Source of the DNA: Sphingomonas kyeonggiensis
GTDB taxonomy: Bacteria; Pseudomonadota; Alphaproteobacteria; Sphingomonadales; Sphingomonadaceae
Assembly: GCF_014196745.1 (NCBI RefSeq)
Contig: NZ_JACIEH010000002.1
Location: 992,383-1,056,382 of the forward strand
DNA: 64,000 nucleotides
Direction of reading: 5' to 3'
The notes under the pieces are model-generated. The model ran no database searches, had not been told where the DNA came from, and saw only the letters and a list, made by a program, of their open reading frames with translations. Made by a program: the position numbers and the translations under genes. This document shows positions 34,006 through 43,392 of this stretch, one piece after another (position 1 is the first letter of the stretch; the number at the start of each line of letters is the position of its first letter).

Positions 34006-36804
34006 ATGAAGTCCCGTTCTATCGCCTTGAAATCAGCCACTGCGATCGCGCTCGTCCTGTGCGCGGCGCCCGCCTTTGCGCAGGACGCGAGCAGCCAGAG
34101 CGCGCTGCAGGCCGAGTCGCAGGACGAAGGCGAGATCATCGTCACCGGCCAGCGCGCCAGCCTCGGCGCCGCCGCCAAGATCAAGCAGGACTCGGCCAAT
34201 GTGGTCGACTCGATCGTCGCCGACGATATCGGCAAGTTCCCGGATCGCACCGTCGCCGGCGCGCTGCAGCGCGTTCCTGGCGTACAGGTGACCGTAGGCG
34301 GCAACAACGAGATCGTCGCGCCGATCATCCGCGGCCTTGGCGACATCCTCACCACGCTCGACGGCCGCGAGATCTTCACCGGTGTCGGCCGCGGCTTCGC
34401 CTATCAGGACCTGCCGGCCGAGGCGCTGGCTGGCGCTGACGTCTACAAGACCAGCTCGGCCAATTTGATCGAGGGCGGCGTGGTCGGCGCGATCGACCTG
34501 CGCCTGCACAAGCCGTTCGACTTCAACGGCTTCACCATCGCCGCCAATGCGCGCGGCATCTATTCGAAGAACACCAACGAAGTCACGCCGATCGCCGGCC
34601 TGCTCGTCTCGGATCGCTGGAACACCGGCATCGGCGAGATCGGCGCGCTGCTCGACGTTTCCTATGCGAGCACCGACTTCAACCGTCCGATCGCGTTCAA
34701 CTGCGACTATCGCAGCGGCAATCACGGGCCGAACCCGGTCGCCGGCGGCTCGGCCGGCCTGGCGGCGCCGACCTGTGTCGGCGGCCTGAACAACGAAGGC
34801 AATTACCGCCGCATCCAGACCAACGGCGCGATCCAGTGGAAGCCTTCCGACAACTTCCAGCTCGACCTGACCGGCCTCTACACCAGCTATGTCTCCAAGT
34901 GGGCGAGCATCTTCCTGATCGACGACCTGTTCGGCGGGCCGTTCAGCAACGTCCAGGCGACCAGCGACTGCAACGCCTATGATGTGGGCGCCGACGGCTT
35001 CTACGCCAATCCGTACAAGGCCGATGGCACTCCCAATCCCGCCGTGCACCGCGAGAATCTGTGCACCGTGAAGAGCATGACCGTGGGCAGCCATGGCGGC
35101 TTCACCAGCACCCAGGCGCACAACGACCGCACCGACCTGTACCTGCTCGCCCTGGGCACCAAGTACACCGTCGGCGCGCTCGAGCTGAAGGGCGACATCT
35201 CCTATCAGAGCTCGAACATCCGCAACCAGAACTTCATCCTGGACACGCTCAAGGTGGGCGGCGGCATGGTGAGCACGATCACCAATCTCAACGACAATGG
35301 CGGCACGGTCTATTCGTCGCCGGGTCTGAGCAATCCCGTCGGTTTCGGGCTTTCGCCGCTCAACCAGGATTCGATCCGCGACAAGGGCAGCGCGTTCGCC
35401 GCCAAGTTCGACGGCACCTGGAAGATCGGTTCGTTCCTCAAGGAGATCCAGTTCGGCGCGCGCTATGCCGATCACAAGGCGGACCACCAGCAGGCCGTGA
35501 TCGGCACCTGCGGCACGGTTTGCGGGACGCTGATCACCGCGGTTCCGTTCCTGCCGGCCGACTTCATGATCCACAGCTCGGGCATTCCCAGCGTGAACAA
35601 CGGTCTTGGCGTCGTCGCGCCCGACCAGGACATGCTGCGCGATCCGAACATCCAGAACCAGCTGCGCAAGCTCTATGGCCTCGCCGAGGGTTGGCCGGCC
35701 TTCCAGCCGGAACGCGCCTTCAGCGCCCAGGAGAAGACGCTCTCCGGCTATGTCCAGCTGGCCTATGACATCCCGCTCGGCGGCGCGCTGTCGATCGACG
35801 GTCTCGTCGGTGCGCGCTACACCCACACCAGCCGCGACATCAACGGCGCGGCACTGGTGACGCCGGCGGCGACTCCGGCCAACCCGACCCCGGCGCCGGT
35901 GGTGACGCCCTACAGCGCCTCGACCGACGACAACGACTTCATGCCCAATGCCAGCGCCCGCATCCGCTTCGGCGGCGGCCTGCAGGCGCGCCTGAGCTAT
36001 GCCAAGGCGATCGCGCGTCCGTCCTTCGGCTCGCTCAACCCCGGCCTGAGCTATCTGATCTCGACCAACATCCTGATCCTGCCGGCCGGCAGCGGCGGCA
36101 ACCCCGACCTGAAGCCGCAGAAGTCGGACAGCTTCGATGCGACGCTGGAATATTATTTCGGCCGCGACAGCTACATCTCGGTGGCGGGCTATGCCAAGGA
36201 CATCACCAACCGCGTGATCAGCCAGAGCCAGGTCGAGACGATCAACGGCTTCGACTACAACATCACCCGCCCGCGCAACGTCGGCAAGGTGACGCTGAAG
36301 GGCATCGAAGTCGCCGGCCAGGCGTTCCTCGACTTCCTGCCGGGCCCGCTCGGCGGCCTGGGCATCATGGCGAACTTCACCCTTGCCGACAGCGAGATCA
36401 AGAAGGACGTCGATGCCCGCATGATCGGCCAGGCGATCGGCGGCGTCTCGAAGTACAACTACACGGTCGGCGCGCTCTACGAGAAGTACGGCGTCACCGG
36501 TCGCGTGGTCTACACCCACCGTTCGAGCTATTATGACGAGATCTATGGCGGCACCACGATCCGCCCGGCCACCGGCCCGATCACGTCGCTCCAGCCGAAC
36601 CCTCTGGTGCTCAACATGGTCCGTCCGGGCGGCCGCCTCGACGCCAGCCTGGGCTTCGACGTCGCCAAGGGCATCACGCTGAGCGTCGACGCCACCAACA
36701 TCACCAAGAACAACTATCGCAGCTATTATGGCCGCCCGGAATTCCCGCGCGACCGCCGCTATGACGACACCACCTATTCGGTCGGCGTCTCGGCGAAGTT
36801 CTGA
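34006..36804 (+). CDS. TonB-dependent receptor
   Basis: 932 residues from the ATG after GGAGGGGAAAAAG; upstream in-frame codons lack a signal peptide. The signal runs to about residue 25 (APAFAQ), then a TonB-box-like GEIIVTGQRASL (about 42-53) and the plug (ADDIGKFPDRTVAGALQRVPG, IIRGLGDI). A beta-barrel ends in YSVGVSAKF. It differs clearly from the other three receptors here, so its ligand should too. It is divergent from the BNR-propeller protein and followed by a strong terminator. Substrate is unknown; neighbours suggest a decorated plant or microbial oligosaccharide. Confidence 0.92.
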   Translation: MKSRSIALKSATAIALVLCAAPAFAQDASSQSALQAESQDEGEIIVTGQRASLGAAAKIKQDSANVVDSIVADDIGKFPDRTVAGALQRVPGVQVTVGGNNEIVAPIIRGLGDILTTLDGREIFTGVGRGFAYQDLPAEALAGADVYKTSSANLIEGGVVGAIDLRLHKPFDFNGFTIAANARGIYSKNTNEVTPIAGLLVSDRWNTGIGEIGALLDVSYASTDFNRPIAFNCDYRSGNHGPNPVAGGSAGLAAPTCVGGLNNEGNYRRIQTNGAIQWKPSDNFQLDLTGLYTSYVSKWASIFLIDDLFGGPFSNVQATSDCNAYDVGADGFYANPYKADGTPNPAVHRENLCTVKSMTVGSHGGFTSTQAHNDRTDLYLLALGTKYTVGALELKGDISYQSSNIRNQNFILDTLKVGGGMVSTITNLNDNGGTVYSSPGLSNPVGFGLSPLNQDSIRDKGSAFAAKFDGTWKIGSFLKEIQFGARYADHKADHQQAVIGTCGTVCGTLITAVPFLPADFMIHSSGIPSVNNGLGVVAPDQDMLRDPNIQNQLRKLYGLAEGWPAFQPERAFSAQEKTLSGYVQLAYDIPLGGALSIDGLVGARYTHTSRDINGAALVTPAATPANPTPAPVVTPYSASTDDNDFMPNASARIRFGGGLQARLSYAKAIARPSFGSLNPGLSYLISTNILILPAGSGGNPDLKPQKSDSFDATLEYYFGRDSYISVAGYAKDITNRVISQSQVETINGFDYNITRPRNVGKVTLKGIEVAGQAFLDFLPGPLGGLGIMANFTLADSEIKKDVDARMIGQAIGGVSKYNYTVGALYEKYGVTGRVVYTHRSSYYDEIYGGTTIRPATGPITSLQPNPLVLNMVRPGGRLDASLGFDVAKGITLSVDATNITKNNYRSYYGRPEFPRDRRYDDTTYSVGVSAKF

Positions 36805-36814
36805 TCCTCAAGAC

Positions 36815-36881
36815 GAAGCCGGCCCTGCGCCGGCTTCCCCTGGCAAAGGCTGCGCCGGCGATGCTGGCGCAGCCCTTTTTT
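36815..36881 (+). terminator. Double hairpin and rho-independent terminator after the TBDR gene
   Basis: First stem GAAGCCGGC/GCCGGCTTC (36815-36823, 36829-36837). Second stem GGCTGCGCC/GGCGCAGCC (36848-36856, 36866-36874), followed by C and six T. It ends transcription ahead of the convergent malonyl-CoA synthetase gene. Confidence 0.88.
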
Positions 36882-36901
36882 ATGTCGGTGGTGCTGCGCG
36901 C

Positions 36902-38428
36902 TCAGGCGTTCTCGGGGTGGAACAGCCGGGCGAACTGCTCGCGCAGCTGCTTCTTCTGGATCTTCCCCATGGTATTGCGCGGCAGCTCGGGCAGGAAGAC
37001 GACGCGGCGCGGCTGCTTGAACCGGGCGAGCTGCCCGGCGAGCGCCGCGAGGATGCCCGCTTCGTCCAGGGCGGGATCCCGCGCCTGCACCACGGCCACG
37101 ATGCCTTCGCCCATGTCTGCGTGCGGTACGCCGATGACTGCGCTCTCGGCGATGCCGGGAATGGCGTCGAGCAGCGCCTCGACCTCGGCCGGATACACAT
37201 TGTAGCCGCCGCAGATGATCAGGTCCTTGGCGCGCCCGACGATCGAGACATAGCCGCGCGCATCGATCATCCCCAGGTCGCCGGTGATGAAGAAGCCGTT
37301 TTCCCGCAGCTCCTCGCGGGTCTTCTCGGGCTGCTCCCAATATCCCTGGAATATGTTCGGGCCGCGCACTTCGATCATGCCGACATCGCCTTGCGCGACT
37401 TCGGTGCCGGTCTCCGGATCGGTGATCTTCAGCTCGACGCCGGGAAGGGGACAGCCGACGGTCCCGGCCACGCGATCCCCGTCATAGGGGTTCGACGTGT
37501 TCATGTTGGTCTCGGTCATGCCGTAGCGCTCGAGGATGGCATGGCCGGTGCGCGCCGAGAATTCCTTGTGCGTCTCGGCGGACAGTGGCGCGGAGCCGGA
37601 CACGAACAGCCGCAAGTGGCTCACCAGGTCGCGGGTGAAGGCGGGATCGGACAGGAGCCGGGTGTAGAAGGTGGGGACGCCCATCATCACGGTGGCGTCG
37701 GGCAGCGCCTGCAGGATCTTGCGCAGGTCGAAGCGGGGCAGCAGCTGGATCGCGCTTCCGGCCATGATCGTGGTGTTGGTCGCGACGAACAGGCCGTGGG
37801 TGTGGAAGATCGGCAGGGCGTGGAGCAGCACGTCGGACGCGGTGAAGCGCCAGTAATCCGCCAGCGTCGCCGCGTTGGACGCGAGGTTGCCATGGGTGAG
37901 CATCGCGCCCTTCGACCGGCCCGTCGTCCCGGAGGTGTAGAGGATCGCGGCGAGGTCGTCGGCATTTGCCTGCCACACCTCGGACTGGGGCGATTGCGCG
38001 TCAGCACCTTCGGCGAGCGTGCCGCGGCCGTCCGCGTCCAGCGTGAGCCTCTCCGGCACGCCCAGCTCCGCGCAGAGCGCGGCCATCGCGGCTTCGTCCT
38101 CGGGGCGGTGGAGGAAGAGGGCGGGGCGGGCGTCGCCGAGGAAATAGCGGACTTCCGCCGGGGTATAAGCCGTGTTCAGCGGAAGATAGACCGCGCCGAT
38201 CCGCAGCGCGGCGAGATAGGTGAGCAGCGCCTCGGCGCTCTTCTCGGCCTGGATGGCGATCCGGTCGCCCGGCTGCACGCCGCGGCTGCGGAAGAGGTTG
38301 GCGATCCGGGCGGTGCGATCGAGCGCCGCCGCATAGCTGAGGACGGTCCCGTCTTCGAGGCGGAGGAACGGCGCCTGGGGTGCGTGGTCCGCACGCGACT
38401 GGAAGATCGGGAAGACGCCAGGGTTCAT
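36902..38428 (-). CDS. matB: Malonyl-CoA synthetase (AMP-forming)
   Basis: 508 residues. The open frame extends far upstream, but the protein proper starts at MNPGVFPIFQSRADH (ATG 38428). ANL-superfamily motifs: YTSGTTGRSKGAMLTHGN (P-loop), RYGMTETNMNTSNPYDGDR, the ITGDLGMID hinge and the C-terminal catalytic Lys in LPRNTMGKIQKK. The TETNMNTSNPY segment with downstream Arg and the MadL/MadM neighbours favour malonate as substrate: malonate + CoA + ATP gives malonyl-CoA. It is divergent from the GntR regulator. No malonyl-CoA decarboxylase (matA) is present nearby. Confidence 0.9.
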   Translation of the reverse strand: MNPGVFPIFQSRADHAPQAPFLRLEDGTVLSYAAALDRTARIANLFRSRGVQPGDRIAIQAEKSAEALLTYLAALRIGAVYLPLNTAYTPAEVRYFLGDARPALFLHRPEDEAAMAALCAELGVPERLTLDADGRGTLAEGADAQSPQSEVWQANADDLAAILYTSGTTGRSKGAMLTHGNLASNAATLADYWRFTASDVLLHALPIFHTHGLFVATNTTIMAGSAIQLLPRFDLRKILQALPDATVMMGVPTFYTRLLSDPAFTRDLVSHLRLFVSGSAPLSAETHKEFSARTGHAILERYGMTETNMNTSNPYDGDRVAGTVGCPLPGVELKITDPETGTEVAQGDVGMIEVRGPNIFQGYWEQPEKTREELRENGFFITGDLGMIDARGYVSIVGRAKDLIICGGYNVYPAEVEALLDAIPGIAESAVIGVPHADMGEGIVAVVQARDPALDEAGILAALAGQLARFKQPRRVVFLPELPRNTMGKIQKKQLREQFARLFHPENA

Positions 38429-38501
38429 CGTTGTCCTCGGGGAAGTTGGGGGCGCTCGGCGGATCGCTGCGAGCGAAGAAGTGCGGTTGTCACATCCCCT
38501 A

Positions 38502-38511
38502 GTGTATGCAA
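38502..38511. promoter_or_regulatory. Candidate GntR operator GTGTATGCAA
   Basis: In the divergent gap between matB and the GntR gene. It resembles the TTGT-N2-ACAA class of FadR/MatR-type sites and the better inverted repeat at 40459. A weak match. Confidence 0.35.
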
Positions 38512-38548
38512 GATCGTTTCTCCAGCCATTTCCCGCATGCAGGACGAG

Positions 38549-39232
38549 ATGATGTCGAGTGACGACGCGAACCCGAACCCGCTTCTGTCGGAGCGCATCC
38601 GCATCGCGCTCGCCGACGAGATCACGGCCGGTACGCTGGTCGCGGGGCAGCCGCTCGACGAGCAGCAGATCGGCGACCGGTTCGGTGCCTCGCGCACGCC
38701 GGTGCGCGAGGCGCTGCGCCAGCTCGCCGCGGCCAGCTTGGTCGAAATCCGGCCGCGGCGCGGCGCGATCGTCGCCGGCTTCACCGCCGAGCGGATCGTC
38801 GAGATGTTCGAGATGACCGCCGAGATCGAGGCGATGTGCGTGCGCCTCGCCGCCTGGCGGATGACACCGATCGAGCGGAGCCGCCTCGCGCGGCTGCACG
38901 ACGAGTCCGAGGAGATGGTCGCGAACAACGACATCGACGGGTATGACCGGCTGAACTGGGAGTTCCATCGTACGATCTACGAGGGAACGCACAACAGTTT
39001 CCTGGCCGAGCAGGCGATCGCGCTGCGCGATCGCATGGCGGCCTTCCGCCGTACCCAGCTGCGCGAGAGCGGCCGCCCGGTGCGCTCGCGCGGAGAGCAT
39101 GAAAAGGTGCTCGAGGCGATTATGCGCGGCGATGGTGAGGAGGCTGCTCGCTGCATGCGCGCCCACATGTTCAATGCGTCGATCGCGTTGGAGCGGCTCA
39201 CCGCGAAACGCGAGCCGACGTCCAACAACTAA
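38549..39232 (+). CDS. GntR family (FCD domain) regulator of the malonate module
   Basis: 227 residues from the ATG pair at 38549/38552 behind AGGACG; an ATG at 38537 would add four residues. The N-terminal winged helix (LADEITAGTLVAGQPLDEQQ, then FGASRTPVREALRQL) is followed by an all-helical FCD ligand domain with likely metal ligands in LNWEFHRTIYEG and HEKVLEAIM. It is divergent from matB and 24 bases before madL. By position it is the counterpart of MatR, which senses malonate (inference). Confidence 0.87.
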   Translation: MMSSDDANPNPLLSERIRIALADEITAGTLVAGQPLDEQQIGDRFGASRTPVREALRQLAAASLVEIRPRRGAIVAGFTAERIVEMFEMTAEIEAMCVRLAAWRMTPIERSRLARLHDESEEMVANNDIDGYDRLNWEFHRTIYEGTHNSFLAEQAIALRDRMAAFRRTQLRESGRPVRSRGEHEKVLEAIMRGDGEEAARCMRAHMFNASIALERLTAKREPTSNN

Positions 39233-39256
39233 CCATATAAAATCAGGGGGGAATGC

Positions 39257-39619
39257 ATGGCGATCTTCGGGACGGCGCTGCTGGCGCTGTGCACGCTGCT
39301 GGGCGTCGCACTGGGTGAGGGGCTCGGCCGGCTGCTGCACGTGAAGGCGAATGTCGGCGGGGTCGGGATCGCGATGCTGCTGCTCATCCTCGCCAAGATC
39401 TGGCTGACGCGGCGCGGCAAGCTCACGCCGGGCATGCGGCTCGGCGTCGAATTCTGGGCGATGATGTACATCCCCATCGTCGTGGCGATGGCGTCGCAGC
39501 AGAATGTGCTGGCGGCGGTGGAGGGCGGTCCGATGGTGCTGCTCACCGGCGTGCTCGTCGTGGCGACCTGCTTCGGCCTGGTCGGCCTGCTGGGCCGCAC
39601 GACCGGCGGTGCCCGATGA
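39257..39619 (+). CDS. madL: Malonate transporter subunit MadL
   Basis: 120 residues with four hydrophobic segments. The length and the opening IFGTALLALCTLLGVALGE, with KANVGGVGIAMLLLILAK, fit MadL. It works with MadM as a sodium-linked malonate importer in the inner membrane. Its stop overlaps the madM start (ATGA), so the two subunits should be made together. Confidence 0.92.
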   Translation: MAIFGTALLALCTLLGVALGEGLGRLLHVKANVGGVGIAMLLLILAKIWLTRRGKLTPGMRLGVEFWAMMYIPIVVAMASQQNVLAAVEGGPMVLLTGVLVVATCFGLVGLLGRTTGGAR

Positions 39620-40377
39620 TCGGGATCGTTGAGAAGATCGCCGAGGAACAGGCACTCGTCCTCTCCTTCGCGCTGGTCGGCGCGTTGATGTGGCTGAGCG
39701 CGCTGCTGTCGCGCCGGCTGACGCGCGGGCGGATCCATGCGAGCGCGATCGCCATCGTCGCCGCACTGGCCCTGGCCTGGTGGGGCGGGGTGGTGACCGG
39801 CGGCAAGAAGGGGCTGGCCGACATCCCGGCCTTTGCCGGCCTCGCCCTGATGGGTGGGGCGATGCTGCGCGACTTCGCCATCGTCGCCACTGCGTTCGAG
39901 GTGGACGTGGTCGAGGCGCGCAAGGCGGGGCTGCTCGGTGTCGTCGCGCTCGCGCTGGGCACGATCGTGCCCTTCGTCATGGGCGTGATCATCGCCTGGA
40001 GCTTCGGCTACCGCGACGCGGTCTCGCTGACCACGTTGGGAGCGGGAGCGGTCACCTATATCGTCGGGCCGGTGACGGGCGCGGCGCTCGGGGCATCCTC
40101 GCCAGTGATCGCGCTGTCGATCGCGATCGGCGTGCTCAAGGCCGTGCTGGTGATGGTCGCCACGCCGATGGTCGCGCGCTTCATCGGTCTCGACAATCCG
40201 CGCAGCGCCATGGCCTTTGGCGGGCTGATGGGCACGGTCAGCGGAGTCGCGGGTGGACTGGCTGCCACCGACGAGCGCCTGGTGCCCTATGGCGCGCTGA
40301 CGGCGACCTTCCACACCGGGATCGGCTGCCTGTTCTGCCCGTCGCTGTTCTTCCTGATCGTGAGCGCCATCGCCTAG
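39616..40377 (+). CDS. madM: Malonate transporter subunit MadM
   Basis: 253 residues, mostly hydrophobic, with about eight membrane segments. Recognisable MadM stretches are RLTRGRIHASAIAIVAAL, GKKGLADIPAFAGLALMGGA and GTVSGVAGGLAATDERLVPY. It forms the transporter with MadL. Together with matB the module imports malonate and activates it to malonyl-CoA, which can feed fatty-acid synthesis or be decarboxylated by an enzyme encoded elsewhere. Confidence 0.92.
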   Translation: MIGIVEKIAEEQALVLSFALVGALMWLSALLSRRLTRGRIHASAIAIVAALALAWWGGVVTGGKKGLADIPAFAGLALMGGAMLRDFAIVATAFEVDVVEARKAGLLGVVALALGTIVPFVMGVIIAWSFGYRDAVSLTTLGAGAVTYIVGPVTGAALGASSPVIALSIAIGVLKAVLVMVATPMVARFIGLDNPRSAMAFGGLMGTVSGVAGGLAATDERLVPYGALTATFHTGIGCLFCPSLFFLIVSAIA

Positions 40378-40458
40378 CCGCGTGCTTTCCGCCGACCGCG
40401 TGACCCCCGGCTGGCCCGGAGGGTTGCTGCGCGCGTCCCGCAAATTCCCCGCGAATGC

Positions 40459-40470
40459 CTTGTGTACAAG
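40459..40470. promoter_or_regulatory. GntR-type inverted repeat CTTGTGTACAAG
   Basis: Perfect arms CTTGT/ACAAG around GT, 75 bases before the TBDR gene at 40545 and 82 after madM. It fits the FadR/MatR operator class. It could control the TBDR, or be a site for the nearby GntR protein. Confidence 0.5.
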
Positions 40471-40502
40471 AATCAATTCCTCGTTGCGATGCGTATATTA
40501 TC

Positions 40503-40521
40503 TGATAAGTGGGATAGATAA
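40503..40521 (+). promoter_or_regulatory. 19-bp element TGATAA-N4-GATAGATAA (copy 1)
   Basis: Same 15 fixed bases and spacing as 48369-48387, before the paralogous TBDR gene. Here it lies inside a perfect 7-base inverted repeat ATTATCT (40497-40503) / AGATAAT (40516-40522), ending 23 bases before the start codon. Confidence 0.62.
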
Positions 40522-40544
40522 TCGACATACAAAGGGGAGGAATC

Positions 40545-43274
40545 ATGGCCGTTCGCAGTCATTTTCTATTGATGGGGGTATCCGTTCTAGCGCTCGCCAT
40601 GCCGGCGGTGGCTGCCGCGCAGACGGCATCGCAGGCCGGACGGGATGGCCCGCAAAGCGTGCCCGAGACGGCTAGCGAGGCGGACGGGGACGGCATCGTC
40701 GTCACGGCGATCCGCCGCAGCCTGGAGACGTCCCAGGCGATCAAGCAGGACTCCGATCAGATCGTCGACTCGGTCGTTGCCGAGGACATCGGCAAGCTGC
40801 CCGACGTGACGGGGGCGGAATCGCTCGCGCGCATCACCGGCGTGCAGGTCGATCGCGGGGGCGGCGAGGCGTCGGGCGTGCGCGTGCGCGGTCTGCCCGA
40901 CCTCACCACCACCTATAATGGCCGCGAGATCTTCACGGCCGAGGGGCGCTCGGTGGCGCTCCAGGATTTCCCGTCGGCCAGCATCGCCCGGATCGACGTG
41001 TACAAGTCGGCCAGCGCCAATCTGGTCGAGCCCGGGATCGCCGGCCTGATCGACGTGCGCTCGCGCATGCCGCTGGACTTCAAGGGCAGCCGGATCGCCG
41101 GCGGCATATCCGGCGTGCACTGGACCCAGTCGCAGAAGATCGGGATCGACGCGAACCTGCTGCTCAGCACGCGCTGGCACACCGGCCTCGGCGAGATGGG
41201 CTTCCTGATCGAGGGCTCCTACGCCGATGTGAACTTCCTCGATTCGGCGCGGGTGGTCAGCCAGGGGATCCTGACCCGCACCGGGGTGCCCGGCACGACC
41301 GGCGCGATCCGCTATCCGAACAACATCAACATGACCTATTCGCCGGGCGATCGGTATCGCCCCTCGGTGCACACCGCCTTCCAGTGGCGGCCGAGCGGCA
41401 ACCTCGAAATCTATGCCGACGGCCTGTACCAGGGCTTCCGCAGCGATGACGCGGGGCGCAACCTGACCGTCAACAACGGCGCGGCGGCGACGCTGACCAA
41501 CATCACCTTCTTCCCAGGCACGAATCTGGTCCGCAGCTTCACCGCGACGGGCGGTACCTTCCCCACGGGTCAGCAGAATGCGATCAAGGGCAAGACCGAC
41601 ACCTATCAGGCCGGCGGCGGCTTCATCTGGAAGCCGGGCAAGTGGCGCATCACCGGCGACGCCGCCTATACCGACTCGACCTACACGCAGCTCAACCAGT
41701 CGTTCGTCTTCACCCAGACCCGGGTGCAGCCGACCCGCAACTTCAACTTCGACTCGCCGGACGGTGCTGGCGGCGGCTCGGTCACCGTGTCGAACTACGA
41801 CCTCTACGATCCCCTGAACTACCGGATCACCGCGTTCAACGAATCCGGTCGCCGCGCCAACGGGCGCGACATCCAGGCCCGACTGGACATCGAGTATCCG
41901 CTCGAGGGCTGGCTGACCAAGATCCAGGGCGGCATCCGCTTCAACACGCGGGATGCGAAGCTGCAGACCTATACCCAGAACGGGAATGCCCCTGTCGGGT
42001 ACAATTATTCGGTGCTGCCGCTCGACTTCACCAGCAACTTCGCGGGCCGCCGGGGCGACGAGGTGAACTCGATCGTTTCCTGGATCTCGCCGACGCCCGA
42101 GAGCATCCGCGCGAACGCCGACTATCTGCGCACGCTGGTCGGCAAGGCAAAGGGACAGCCGGCATTCCTGGCGCCGACCTTCCGGGGCACGGAGAAGGGC
42201 TATTCCGCCTATCTGCAGGCCCGCTATGCGCTCGACCTCGGCGTGCCGGTGGATGGCTTGATCGGCATCCGGGCGATCCGCACCGAGGACAATATCAACG
42301 GCTTCACCACCGTGCCGGGGCCGACCGCGGGCTCGACGGTGGACGTGCCGGTGATCCGCGACAACGCCTACACCGACTATCTTCCCAATGTCAGCCTGCG
42401 CGCCAAGCTGACCCGCGAGCTGCAGCTGCGCCTTGCCTTCACCCAGACGCGCACCCGCCCGGCATTTGCGAGCCTGAGCCCCTCGATCACGGTGGGCGTC
42501 CCGTCGGACATCTGCTCGACCGACCCGACCAATGCCGACTGCCTGCGCGTGGCGTCCGGCGGCAACCCCGATCTGAAGCCGACCAAGTCGACCAACTATG
42601 ACGCGTCGCTGGAATATTACTTCACCCGCGACGGGTCGATCACGGTGGGCGCCTTCTATCGGGATCTGACCGGCTTCATCAACACTACCACCACGACGAT
42701 CATCGATCCGGTCTACAACCGTCTGAAGATCACCCGCCCGGAAAATGGCGGCAAGGGCCGGATCCGCGGTGTCGAGGCGGGCTTCCGCACATTCCTGCGG
42801 GCGCCGTGGCTGCCCAATTGGATGCACGATTTCGGCGTGCTCGCGAACTACACCTATCTGGACCACCAGTCCGAGCTCGCCCCGGCGCTCGCGGCGACGC
42901 TGCCCGGGATGCAGCCGATCTCGGGCGTGTCGGCGCACCTCGTCAACGGATCGGTGTTCTACGAGAACCGCTTCATATCGCTCCGCGCGGCCTATAATTA
43001 CCGCTCGAGTTTCCAGACCTACAGCCAGGTCGTAAATCCGACGACGAACATCCTTGGGCCAACGCTGCCGACCATCGAGAAGGGCCGCGGCACGCTCGAC
43101 CTGTCCGGCACGATCAATCCACGCGAGAACATCAGCGTGAACTTCAGTGTCGCGAACGTCCTGGGTTCGGTTGCCACCAACAGCCGGCCGTTCGACGTCG
43201 AGGGTGACACCTATCCCTACCAGGTCCGCTTCCTGGAGACCGTCTACCGTCTGGGCGTTCGGTTCCGGTTCTAA
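40545..43274 (+). CDS. TonB-dependent receptor, paralogue A
   Basis: 909 residues. Signal peptide to about residue 25 (AVAAAQ), TonB-box-like DGIVVTAIRRSLET (about 47-60), plug (QDSDQIVDSVVAEDIGKLPD, GVRVRGLPDLTTTYNGREIF) and barrel ending in VYRLGVRFRF. It is clearly paralogous to the receptor at 48430: both share the EDIGKLPD plug segment, the NGRE[IV]FTAEGR loop and the C-terminal LE[TS]VYR.G[VI]RFRF. Both adjoin sulfatase genes, so sulfated oligosaccharides are a reasonable ligand guess. Confidence 0.93.
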   Translation: MAVRSHFLLMGVSVLALAMPAVAAAQTASQAGRDGPQSVPETASEADGDGIVVTAIRRSLETSQAIKQDSDQIVDSVVAEDIGKLPDVTGAESLARITGVQVDRGGGEASGVRVRGLPDLTTTYNGREIFTAEGRSVALQDFPSASIARIDVYKSASANLVEPGIAGLIDVRSRMPLDFKGSRIAGGISGVHWTQSQKIGIDANLLLSTRWHTGLGEMGFLIEGSYADVNFLDSARVVSQGILTRTGVPGTTGAIRYPNNINMTYSPGDRYRPSVHTAFQWRPSGNLEIYADGLYQGFRSDDAGRNLTVNNGAAATLTNITFFPGTNLVRSFTATGGTFPTGQQNAIKGKTDTYQAGGGFIWKPGKWRITGDAAYTDSTYTQLNQSFVFTQTRVQPTRNFNFDSPDGAGGGSVTVSNYDLYDPLNYRITAFNESGRRANGRDIQARLDIEYPLEGWLTKIQGGIRFNTRDAKLQTYTQNGNAPVGYNYSVLPLDFTSNFAGRRGDEVNSIVSWISPTPESIRANADYLRTLVGKAKGQPAFLAPTFRGTEKGYSAYLQARYALDLGVPVDGLIGIRAIRTEDNINGFTTVPGPTAGSTVDVPVIRDNAYTDYLPNVSLRAKLTRELQLRLAFTQTRTRPAFASLSPSITVGVPSDICSTDPTNADCLRVASGGNPDLKPTKSTNYDASLEYYFTRDGSITVGAFYRDLTGFINTTTTTIIDPVYNRLKITRPENGGKGRIRGVEAGFRTFLRAPWLPNWMHDFGVLANYTYLDHQSELAPALAATLPGMQPISGVSAHLVNGSVFYENRFISLRAAYNYRSSFQTYSQVVNPTTNILGPTLPTIEKGRGTLDLSGTINPRENISVNFSVANVLGSVATNSRPFDVEGDTYPYQVRFLETVYRLGVRFRF

Positions 43275-43282
43275 GGGCGGGG

Positions 43283-43311
43283 CGTCCGGTGTCGTACCCC
43301 GGCACCGGACG
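43283..43311 (+). terminator. Hairpin after TBDR paralogue A
   Basis: CGTCCGGTG/CACCGGACG (43283-43291, 43303-43311), an 11-base loop and no T-run. It is a partial terminator or mRNA-end stabiliser between receptor and sulfatase. Confidence 0.55.
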
Positions 43312-43392
43312 TCCTGTGGCACGCATTGACCGGATTAAATTATATTATAGAAGTGATTTAATAAGATGCGGTGATGCGGGAGAGACTGGCCG

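Noticed and set aside
38537..38548. Upstream ATG for the GntR regulator
   Set aside because: No ribosome site before it, whereas AGGA is well placed for the ATG pair at 38549/38552. The difference is only four residues.
36902..39766. 954-codon reading of the malonyl-CoA synthetase frame
   Set aside because: Residues before MNPGVFP are antisense to the GntR and madL genes and do not resemble a protein. The family's normal length is reached from 38428.
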